Of a stretch of DNA of 10,096 nucleotides, positions 1 through 4,829 are shown one piece after another. Under the pieces are notes generated by a model, which was given only the letters and a program-made list of their open reading frames with translations, did no database searches and was not told the origin of the DNA. The stretch covers positions 1-10,096 of the forward strand of contig JBBSJS010000030.1 in the NCBI GenBank assembly GCA_038257015.1. The letters are read 5' to 3'. The translations under genes and the position numbers were made by a program. The DNA comes from UBA920 sp038257015. Lineage in GTDB: Bacteria > Patescibacteriota > Doudnabacteria > UBA920. Each line of letters begins with the position of its first letter. Positions within the stretch are counted from its first letter, which is position 1.

Positions 1-1124
1 ACATGCGTCACCGCCCAGTAGGCTTGGGCGTTATGGGTTTCCACGACGCACTTTACAAACAGGGTATTAATTTCGACACAGAGGAAGCAGTAGAGTTTGC
101 CGACCGTGCTCAAGAAGCTGTTTCTTACTATGCCATTTTAGGTTCTGCATTATTGGCTAAAGAACGCGGTGCTTACGCATCTTACAAAGGTTCCAAGTGG
201 AGTCGTAATATCCTTCCACAAGATACTTTGGATATTCACGAACAAGAACGTGGCCAAGAAATTCCAGTTCCACGCACCGAAAGCATGGATTGGAGTATTG
301 TGAGAAATACAATTGCAGAATATGGAATGCGAAACTCCAACTGTTTGGCTATCGCACCAACTGCAACAATTTCCAATATCGCTGGCAGCATTCCATCAAT
401 CGAACCAATCTATAAGAATATTTATGTTAAGTCTAACCAAGGTGGCGACTTTGTAATTGTTAACGAATACTTAGTCCAAGCCTTAAAAGAAAAAGGTTTG
501 TGGACTCCTCAAGTTTTGGGGCTTCTAAAATACCATGACGGTAATATTTCTCAAATTGCTGAAATCCCACAAGAGTTGAAAGATAAATTCAAAGAAGTAT
601 TCCAAATAGATCCACGTTGGTTAATTAGAGCAGCAGCTTATCGCGGTAAGTGGATTGACCAAAGCCAATCTCTAAACATCTTCTACGGTGGTAAGAGTGG
701 TAAAGAAATTAGCGACATTTATTTGTACGCTTGGGATATGGGTCTAAAAACTACTTACTACTTGCGCACTATGGCAGCTTCTCAGGTTGAAAAATCTACA
801 GTCAGTACTAGTGAGTTTGGTAACACTCACTTGCGTGGCAGTGAAGCAACCGCAACAGCTGTTGCTCAAGAACAACCCAAGGCTCAGCCAGTAGTAGCTG
901 TACCTCAAACAGAAACAGTTCCAGTCATGGCAGCTGTTGAGTTAAAAGAAACTCTCACTGTCGCTGATAATACTTCCACAGAGGGTAACGACCCAGTGGC
1001 GGTTAAAGTCGAGCCCGTAATGCCCCTAACTGTGAATCCAATGTTTGCTGCCGCTCCAGCGGGGGATGAACAAACTTTCAAACTTTGTAGACTCGACGAA
1101 CCCGACTGTGAAGCCTGTCAGTAG
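1..1124 (+). CDS. nrdA: Ribonucleoside-diphosphate reductase, large (alpha) subunit, C-terminal part (5' truncated by window)
   Basis: This is the catalytic subunit of class I ribonucleotide reductase, which reduces ribonucleotides to deoxyribonucleotides in the cytoplasm together with NrdB. The frame is open to the left edge; the first full codon is at base 3, and that ATG is internal, not a start. Counting from it, 373 residues are visible. RHRPVGLGVMGF (2-13) belongs to the barrel. The phosphate-binding loop APTATISNIAG is at 118-128, SQSLNIFY at 221-228, and the radical-transfer tyrosine pair (E. coli Y730/Y731) at Y252-Y253 in TTYYLRT. The tail ends CRLDEPDCEACQ, with C369 and C372 as the probable redox-shuttle cysteines and C362 as an extra one. 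The active-site cysteine region (NLCLE-type motif) lies upstream of the window. An Ala/Pro/Val-rich stretch of about 90 residues (roughly 275-360) joins the barrel to the cysteine tail. nrdB follows after 309 bases on the same strand. Confidence 0.95.
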   Translation, partial: MRHRPVGLGVMGFHDALYKQGINFDTEEAVEFADRAQEAVSYYAILGSALLAKERGAYASYKGSKWSRNILPQDTLDIHEQERGQEIPVPRTESMDWSIVRNTIAEYGMRNSNCLAIAPTATISNIAGSIPSIEPIYKNIYVKSNQGGDFVIVNEYLVQALKEKGLWTPQVLGLLKYHDGNISQIAEIPQELKDKFKEVFQIDPRWLIRAAAYRGKWIDQSQSLNIFYGGKSGKEISDIYLYAWDMGLKTTYYLRTMAASQVEKSTVSTSEFGNTHLRGSEATATAVAQEQPKAQPVVAVPQTETVPVMAAVELKETLTVADNTSTEGNDPVAVKVEPVMPLTVNPMFAAAPAGDEQTFKLCRLDEPDCEACQ

Positions 1125-1232
1125 TTGAGTGCTTCGTTATGCGGTTGATTACATTGTCGGAAAGGTCCGCCGAAACTCGTCGTAGTTCTACTACGACTCG
1201 CTTCTTGCTCCCTTTCCTTCGCGTACTCAACT
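1123..1232. repeat. Nested imperfect inverted repeat directly after nrdA
   Basis: Three pairs of complementary arms are nested around one centre. The outer pair is AGTTGAGT (1123-1130) with ACTCAACT (1225-1232). The middle pair is GGAAAGG (1159-1165) with CCTTTCC (1211-1217). The inner pair is GTCGTAGT (1179-1186) with ACTACGAC (1190-1197), with a 3-base loop. Each pair is perfectly complementary. The outer left arm includes the last two bases of the nrdA TAG stop. There is no following T-run. It may be an mRNA 3'-end or processing structure, or a copy of a dispersed intergenic repeat. Confidence 0.6.
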
Positions 1233-1339
1233 CGAATAACAAACCACTCAGAGCTTGGTTGGTAGATGAGTACAACCTCGCGCTATCCTCATAGTTTGCC
1301 TCGAATTTGCCTCAGAATTAAACTCACTTGATAGATGTC

Positions 1340-1359
1340 ATTCCCGCGAAAGCGGGAAT
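1340..1359. repeat. Perfect 8-bp hairpin with GAAA tetraloop (REP/dRS3-like)
   Basis: ATTCCCGC (1340-1347), GAAA (1348-1351) and GCGGGAAT (1352-1359) form a perfect 8-base-pair stem closed by a GNRA-type loop, flanked by GTC on the left and CC on the right. Very similar ATTCCCGC...GCGGGAAT palindromes occur as dispersed repeats in several unrelated bacteria, such as the dRS3 type in Neisseria. Only one copy is in this window, so repeat status is inferred from resemblance. Confidence 0.6.
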
Positions 1360-1373
1360 CCATAGAAGATAGA

Positions 1374-1388
1374 TAGTAGTAACTACTA
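1374..1388. promoter_or_regulatory. 15-base palindrome upstream of nrdB, possible operator
   Basis: TAGTAGT (1374-1380) and ACTACTA (1382-1388) are perfect reverse complements around one A, ending 45 bases before the nrdB ATG. It does not match the NrdR box I know. It could be a protein-binding site or a chance short palindrome. Confidence 0.25.
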
Positions 1389-1433
1389 GAAGCAACTATC
1401 AACATTCTCAACTCAAATTAAATCCACAATAAA

Positions 1434-2468
1434 ATGCCAATCACTAAAACAGACCAACGAGTAAATATCAACGACCGCCGCGTCATCAACGGTAAAGATG
1501 CCGACGTTATTCAACTTTACCCAATGAAGCACCACTTTGCCTGGGAAGCTTATAACGCAGGAAATGCTAATCACTGGTTGCCAACCGAAATCGGTATGCA
1601 AAAAGATATTGAACAATGGCGCTCTCCAAACGTATTAACCGATGATGAGCGACAAGCATTTAAAACTGTTTTAGGATTCTTTACTACAGCAGATTCTATT
1701 GCTGCTAATAATATTGTGATGGCGATTTACAAACATATCACTTCACCAGAATGTCGTATGTATTTGCTTCGCCAAGGTTTTGAAGAGGCGATTCACACAC
1801 ACGCTTACCAATACATTGTGGAATCGTTAGCATTAGAAGAAGGTGAAATCTTCAACATGTATCGTGAAGTTGACTCTATTTATAATAAGGCATCCTTTAT
1901 TCTAAGTTTCAACGAAGGAATTTTTAACCCTTCATACAAGACCGGAACTTTTGAAGCAGACCAAAAATTCCTAGAGAACTTAATCGTCGCTTGCATGATT
2001 ATGGAAGGAATTTTCTTCTACAGCGCGTTTGCAGTTATCTTTGGTTTCCAACGTCAGAACAAAATGGTGGGTAGTGCTGAACAAATTCAATACATCATGC
2101 GCGACGAATCACAACATTTGAACTTCGGCATCAACTTAATCAACACCATCAAAGCAGAGCAACCAGAATTATGGACTCCTGAATTTCAACAACACGCAGT
2201 GGACTTAGTAAAAGAAGCAACTGTTCTAGAATACACTTTTGCGCAAACCATGTTCCCTAAAGGAATTTTTGGAATGAACGCTGAAGGCTTTAAGCAATAC
2301 ATCGAGCACATCGCTGATCGTCGTTTAGTAAGTATTGGTTTGCCAAAACAATTCAATGTAGAAAACCCGTTCCCATGGATGAGTGAAGCTGTAGATTTGA
2401 ACAAAGAAAAGAACTTCTTTGAAACCCGCGTGACTGAATACCAAACCGGCGGTACTCTAGATTGGTAA
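1434..2468 (+). CDS. nrdB: Ribonucleoside-diphosphate reductase, small (beta) subunit
   Basis: This 344-residue ferritin-like protein carries the metal cofactor and radical needed by NrdA. All six metal ligands are visible: D87 (TTADS), E118 and H121 (EEAIHTHAY), E191 (MEGIFFYSAF), and E225 and H228 (RDESQH). Y125 sits at the E. coli Y122 position, so a tyrosyl radical is possible; the local sequence EAIHTH resembles Chlamydia-type R2, but those have Phe there. The C-terminus TEYQTGGTLDW contains Y336, matching the tyrosine (E. coli Y356) that passes the radical to NrdA, and the tail that docks to it. Length is normal for the family. The ATG start at 1434 has no Shine-Dalgarno sequence; the upstream bases are A-rich. 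The gene is followed 5 bases later by an intrinsic terminator. Confidence 0.96.
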   Translation: MPITKTDQRVNINDRRVINGKDADVIQLYPMKHHFAWEAYNAGNANHWLPTEIGMQKDIEQWRSPNVLTDDERQAFKTVLGFFTTADSIAANNIVMAIYKHITSPECRMYLLRQGFEEAIHTHAYQYIVESLALEEGEIFNMYREVDSIYNKASFILSFNEGIFNPSYKTGTFEADQKFLENLIVACMIMEGIFFYSAFAVIFGFQRQNKMVGSAEQIQYIMRDESQHLNFGINLINTIKAEQPELWTPEFQQHAVDLVKEATVLEYTFAQTMFPKGIFGMNAEGFKQYIEHIADRRLVSIGLPKQFNVENPFPWMSEAVDLNKEKNFFETRVTEYQTGGTLDW

Positions 2469-2473
2469 AGACT

Positions 2474-2503
2474 AAAAAACCAGAAATAATTCTGGTTTTT
2501 TCT
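2474..2503 (+). terminator. Intrinsic terminator after nrdB
   Basis: AAAAACCAGAA (2475-2485), loop ATAA, and TTCTGGTTTTT (2490-2500) form a perfect 11-bp stem ending in six Ts (2496-2501). The matching A-run on the left means it could also stop leftward transcription, for example from the murI operon, which has no clear terminator of its own. Confidence 0.85.
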
Positions 2504-2507
2504 TATC

Positions 2508-2536
2508 TTGACTAGGGCTGTGTTTATAGCTATGAT
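2508..2536 (+). promoter_or_regulatory. Sigma-70-type promoter for the small unit at 2543-2867
   Basis: The -35 box TTGACT (2508-2513, 5 of 6 consensus bases), a 17-base spacer and the -10 box TATGAT (2531-2536, 5 of 6) give a strong promoter starting just after the nrdB terminator. The expected transcription start is near 2543. It has no other gene to serve than the short ORF at 2583 and the structured RNA after it. Confidence 0.75.
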
Positions 2537-2570
2537 TCCCTCAGTTTTAGGACTGATCACAAATCTGCTC

Positions 2571-2576
2571 AGGAGG
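2571..2576 (+). promoter_or_regulatory. Perfect Shine-Dalgarno site for the 43-residue ORF
   Basis: AGGAGG is separated from the ATG at 2583 by 6 bases, near-ideal spacing. Most genes in this window have no recognisable Shine-Dalgarno, which makes this site notable. It selects the ATG at 2583 over a TTG at 2508 that lies inside the -35 box and could not be on the transcript. Confidence 0.75.
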
Positions 2577-2582
2577 CAAAAT

Positions 2583-2714
2583 ATGAAGTTTTTACTAGAT
2601 GTTTCTAAACATCCCATGATATTTGCCAAATCCGTTTTGGCAACAATCTTCCCTTTTTTCATTGGAGAAGTTTTCATGAATTCGAGCATGAATTCTGAAA
2701 ATGGTTCCCTGTAA
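2583..2714 (+). CDS. Small hydrophobic protein of unknown function (43 residues)
   Basis: I do not recognise this protein. The case for a real gene is its signals: promoter at 2508-2536, leader of about 40 bases, AGGAGG 6 bases before the ATG, stop TAA, and a terminator 120 bases further on. The product starts MKFLLDVSKHPMIFAKSV, then TIFPFFIGEVF, making residues 11-31 largely hydrophobic apart from one Lys, and ends in a polar Asn/Ser-rich tail. It could be a small membrane-associated protein, a toxin-like peptide, or a leader ORF whose translation affects the RNA structures downstream. It lies between nrdB (same strand) and convergent murI. No homolog is known to me. Confidence 0.5.
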   Translation: MKFLLDVSKHPMIFAKSVLATIFPFFIGEVFMNSSMNSENGSL

Positions 2715-2867
2715 AAATCTTAACTTCTTCGCTCTGGTTTGTTTACTATAGACGAACTATCGGCGATTTTCGACCAGGTGAATCCATCTGGTCCTGAAGT
2801 CAATTTGTTCTTTAATAAATTGACCAGCAACAACTAACCCGACTACCTTGGTAGCCGGGCTTTTTTT
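2715..2867 (+). ncRNA. Structured RNA region with alternative hairpins upstream of a terminator (3' UTR or small RNA)
   Basis: After the small ORF, the transcript has two strong hairpins before the terminator. Hairpin A is GACCAGGTG (2772-2780) with CATCTGGTC (2785-2793), 9 pairs including one G-U, loop AATC. Hairpin B is GTCAATTT (2799-2806) with AAATTGAC (2817-2824), 8 perfect pairs. GACCAG occurs again at 2822-2827, so CTGGTC (2788-2793) can pair with either copy; the second pairing disrupts both A and the base of B. A weak promoter (TTAACT 2720-2725, TACTAT 2744-2749) could also start a separate RNA. The region matches no RNA family I know. No gene lies downstream on this strand, so cis control of a following gene is unlikely. 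Confidence 0.35.
2838..2867 (+). terminator. Intrinsic terminator of the small unit, overlapping the 3' end of murI
   Basis: CCCG-A-CTAC (2838-2846), loop CTTG (2847-2850) and GTAG-C-CGGG (2851-2859) form a stem with one A/C mismatch, followed by seven Ts (2861-2867) on the plus strand. The hairpin encodes the last codons and stop of murI on the minus strand. Only the plus strand has the T-tract, so it acts rightward. Confidence 0.85.
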
Positions 2868-3592
2868 GTATAGATTTGTTTCAGAGTAAAATTGCGTGTT
2901 AGTTGGGTTTTCATTTCGTGATGATGAGTGAGGTATTTGGCCAAAGCCGTAGGGATAATTTCCACTTGATTAATAATTATCAGTTTTGGAAAAGCTTTCT
3001 TTAAAAATTTCCCTAAAACTGAGTAGTGAGTACATCCCAATATCAAACTTTTTATTTGGCTTTGGTAAGGATTGATTGACTTAGCTACTAATTTTTCTGC
3101 TTCACTAAGTTTATTGTGTTCTATTAATTCAGCTAAATTGGGAATTGCTTTTTGAAACAGTTTTGCATTGGGAAATAATTTCCGTAATTCTTTTTTGTAA
3201 GCGTTGCTCGTAACTGTACTTTTGGTGGCGATCAATAAAGCGGGGAACATGCTTGGTTTTAAGACTTCGAGAGTTGGAACGATTACACCTAGAACTTTTC
3301 TATCTGGGAATTTTTTAGGTAGCCAGTGTTTCTGAATATGTCTGAGTGCTTTTGCAGAAGCTGTGTTACAAGCGATAATAACCAACCGACAATTATTATG
3401 AAATAATTCTTCAAGGTTTTTAATTACGAGTTGGCGTAACTTAGCTTGGGTTTTATTTCCGTAAGGAAGATTTTTATTATCTGCTAAAAATAAATAGTCG
3501 TACTGAGGAAGTTTTTTCCGGACTGCTTGTAAAATTTGCAAACCCCCATTCCCAGAATCATAAAAACCTATTTTCGCTGTCTTGATTGCCAT
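2843..3592 (-). CDS. murI: Glutamate racemase
   Basis: The enzyme interconverts L- and D-glutamate, supplying D-Glu for peptidoglycan, in the cytoplasm. The protein is 249 residues, close to normal length. Family motifs are in order: FYDSGNGGL (10-18, with D12), the PYGNK loop (43-47), ACNTASA (74-80) with catalytic C75, and GCTHY (186-190) with catalytic C187 and H189. The sequence is divergent: the usual DSGVGG reads DSGNGG, and the GDTAR-type loop reads ADNKN. The C-terminal domain is Lys-rich. The ATG at 3592 follows the stop of the PaaX-like gene by 5 bases with no Shine-Dalgarno, so translation is probably coupled. The 3' end overlaps a plus-strand terminator hairpin. A related Asp/Glu racemase specificity is possible, but the MurI fold and both cysteines are clear. 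Confidence 0.9.
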   Translation of the reverse strand: MAIKTAKIGFYDSGNGGLQILQAVRKKLPQYDYLFLADNKNLPYGNKTQAKLRQLVIKNLEELFHNNCRLVIIACNTASAKALRHIQKHWLPKKFPDRKVLGVIVPTLEVLKPSMFPALLIATKSTVTSNAYKKELRKLFPNAKLFQKAIPNLAELIEHNKLSEAEKLVAKSINPYQSQIKSLILGCTHYSVLGKFLKKAFPKLIIINQVEIIPTALAKYLTHHHEMKTQLTRNFTLKQIYTKKARLPR

Positions 3593-3597
3593 GATAT

Positions 3598-4068
3598 TTA
3601 CTTAAACATTTCTTGTAAGTCTGCGTCGTGATTGATATCAGTAGTTTTAATTAATCTTACGAAATAGTGTTTTGCAAGCTCGTTTATTTCATCTTCAATT
3701 TGAGGTGCTAAAGCATAAGGACTAATCCAAATACTGTTTTGCCATAACTTAAAGCCTAGCGACTTTAGTTTAGCGCGAAGAAAGTTTCTGACTGGTCTTT
3801 GAGTTTCAGGAATATCAAAAATAATAATTTTCCAGGTGCCATCTTTTTCTGGGTCAAGTGAAGCGAGTTCAGTGAAGCCAGCTTCGGTAAGTCGGTACTT
3901 ATCATCTTGAAGAGAAATCAATTCTTGTTTCGAGAGGCGAAAGAGGGTGTCGTAAATCTTCTTTTTTGGTTCTTTGCTAAATTCTTCGTAAATATCATCA
4001 ACAGTCTTAATCCCATTTTTCATAGAGATCAATATATCTAGCGATAAACCTGACAGTATTCTAGGCAT
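3598..4068 (-). CDS. PaaX-like transcriptional regulator with Cas2-like domain
   Basis: The N-terminal part (about residues 15-75 of the longest frame, which opens at 4095 with 165 residues) looks like a winged helix: a segment around TVDDIYEEF, then KKKIYDTLFRLSKQELI, then a basic wing and KYRLTEAG. The C-terminal half has the PaaX central-domain signature WKIIIFDIPETQRPVRNFLR, then LKSLGFKLWQNSIWISPY, a ferredoxin-like fold shared with Cas2. It is about half the length of classical PaaX, as in the short versions common in CPR genomes. No cas genes are nearby, so a regulator is more likely than a CRISPR function. I chose the ATG at 4068 because the first ATG (4093-4095) overlaps the -10 box of a strong promoter and would not be on that mRNA. 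murI follows 5 bases after the stop. Target genes are unknown. Confidence 0.75.
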   Translation of the reverse strand: MPRILSGLSLDILISMKNGIKTVDDIYEEFSKEPKKKIYDTLFRLSKQELISLQDDKYRLTEAGFTELASLDPEKDGTWKIIIFDIPETQRPVRNFLRAKLKSLGFKLWQNSIWISPYALAPQIEDEINELAKHYFVRLIKTTDINHDADLQEMFK

Positions 4069-4093
4069 GTTTTGTTTCTTTAGTATTTTAGTC

Positions 4094-4123
4094 ATTATAC
4101 TTTTTATTTATCATCTTCGTCAA
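4094..4123 (-). promoter_or_regulatory. Promoter of the PaaX-like/murI operon
   Basis: On the minus strand, TTGACG (4118-4123), an 18-base spacer and a perfect TATAAT (4094-4099). The predicted start is near 4087, inside the longest open frame and 19 bases before the ATG at 4068. A divergent promoter lies about 45 bases away. Confidence 0.75.
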
Positions 4124-4165
4124 TTTAGCCAAGCATTAAAATATATAAGAAAACTAATACTTATG

Positions 4166-4174
4166 TGGTATAAT
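4166..4174 (+). promoter_or_regulatory. Extended -10 promoter for the secreted-protein gene
   Basis: TGGTATAAT (4166-4174) is a perfect extended -10 element (TGn plus TATAAT) with no recognisable -35. The expected start is near 4181. GAGGG (4183-4187) lies 6 bases before the ATG. The 94-base divergent region also has a small dyad, ATAAG (4145-4149) and CTTAT (4160-4164), a possible operator. Confidence 0.65.
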
Positions 4175-4193
4175 AACTTCTAGAGGGTACTCA

Positions 4194-4778
4194 ATGAAAC
4201 AAACAATAAAGATAATCAGTTTAACAGTTTTAATCGCCTTAATCATGGGACCAATTCCTAGTGTTACGGCTTTTGAATCACATACCGTGGATAGCAAATC
4301 AAACCCATCTTCGACGAAAGTTTCAGTTTTGAATAAAGTTTCTATCTCTGAAACCTTGATAACTGTTGCTGAACACGAAAAGGATTGCTCATGGTTTCAA
4401 GGTGGCTTGATAATTCAGGGCTCTGTCGGTACCAACCAAATTGCAGTGAATAATTGTCTCAGTGTAAACACTGAAATTGAAATTCGAGAAAACTTATCTT
4501 GGAGTAATTCAGACATTAAAGTAGCGGAGTATAATTCATTTTTCACTGGGTATAAAGTAGCTGTGCAAAATAACTCCAGTGATACAAAATTTGCAGCTAA
4601 GTTTAGACTCTCTTCCTTGCAAAATTCACTCGAAGAATTCTTACCGACTCACCCAGAGAACCATACTCCATTGATTGTTGCTCGAGCTAATATACTTCAT
4701 GATTCACAGCGCTCTATTAACTCTTGGCAACTTACTGCTATAACCACAACAGATAGAAACTTGATTCTATTATGTTGA
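4194..4778 (+). CDS. Secreted protein of unknown function
   Basis: I do not recognise a family. The 194-residue product begins with a typical signal peptide: basic MKQTIK, hydrophobic core IISLTVLIALIMG, and a probable cleavage site after SVTA (residues 23-26). The mature part is Ser/Thr/Asn-rich with alternating hydrophobic residues that suggest beta strands. It has three cysteines, C65, C88 and the last residue C194; C65 and C88 could pair outside the cell. No lipobox, C-terminal anchor or catalytic motif is visible. The ATG is supported by GAGGG 6 bases upstream and an extended -10 promoter. It is divergent from the PaaX-like gene, so regulation by that protein is possible but only inferred. 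The TGA stop shows that TGA is not recoded. The abrupt end in LILLC could mean a shortened C-terminus. Confidence 0.7.
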   Translation: MKQTIKIISLTVLIALIMGPIPSVTAFESHTVDSKSNPSSTKVSVLNKVSISETLITVAEHEKDCSWFQGGLIIQGSVGTNQIAVNNCLSVNTEIEIRENLSWSNSDIKVAEYNSFFTGYKVAVQNNSSDTKFAAKFRLSSLQNSLEEFLPTHPENHTPLIVARANILHDSQRSINSWQLTAITTTDRNLILLC

Positions 4779-4803
4779 TGCAACTTCTAACTTCACTTAT
4801 ATA
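4775..4803 (+). promoter_or_regulatory. Possible promoter for the gene at 4830
   Basis: TTGATG (4775-4780), a 17-base spacer and TATATA (4798-4803), each with 4 of 6 consensus bases; the next bases are very A/T-rich. It would start transcription near 4810. The -35 overlaps the stop of the preceding gene. Confidence 0.35.
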
Positions 4804-4829
4804 AATTAATTAAATTAAAAAATCAAAAA

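Larger units (their letters stand above)
1125..1433. other. Non-coding gap between nrdA and nrdB, rich in inverted repeats
   Basis: This 309-base stretch has no convincing gene. It holds a nested inverted repeat starting at the nrdA stop codon (1123-1232), a near-tandem copy of TTTGCCTC (1295-1302 and 1305-1312), a GAAA-loop hairpin (1340-1359) and a 15-base palindrome (1374-1388). I see no poly-T tract after any hairpin, so no ordinary intrinsic terminator, and no good sigma-70 promoter for nrdB. nrdA and nrdB may be transcribed together through it. A reverse-strand open frame at 1078-1275 overlaps the nrdA end and resembles no protein I recognise. Confidence 0.6.

Noticed and set aside
1078..1275. 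Reverse-strand ORF of 65 codons overlapping the end of nrdA
   Set aside because: It overlaps a conserved functional tail (CEACQ), is basic and low in family-like pattern, and its frame is explained by the inverted repeats there.
2508..2582. TTG start giving a 68-residue version of the small ORF
   Set aside because: The TTG is part of the -35 box, and the predicted transcript starts about 35 bases later; the ATG at 2583 has a perfect Shine-Dalgarno.
2186..2689. 167-codon reverse-strand ORF across the 3' part of nrdB
   Set aside because: It is antisense to well-conserved nrdB codons, crosses the nrdB terminator and the small-unit promoter, and shows no recognisable protein features.
2756..2867. 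Known RNA families (SRP RNA, T-box, 6S) for the structured region
   Set aside because: I looked for the SRP loop (GGAAGGAAGCAG-like), the T-box sequence and a large central bubble and did not find them; the region is too short and lacks their conserved parts.
3598..4095. CRISPR Cas2 as the identity of the PaaX-like gene
   Set aside because: The ferredoxin-like half is shared with Cas2, but there is an added winged-helix-like domain and no cas1, cas9 or repeat array in the window.
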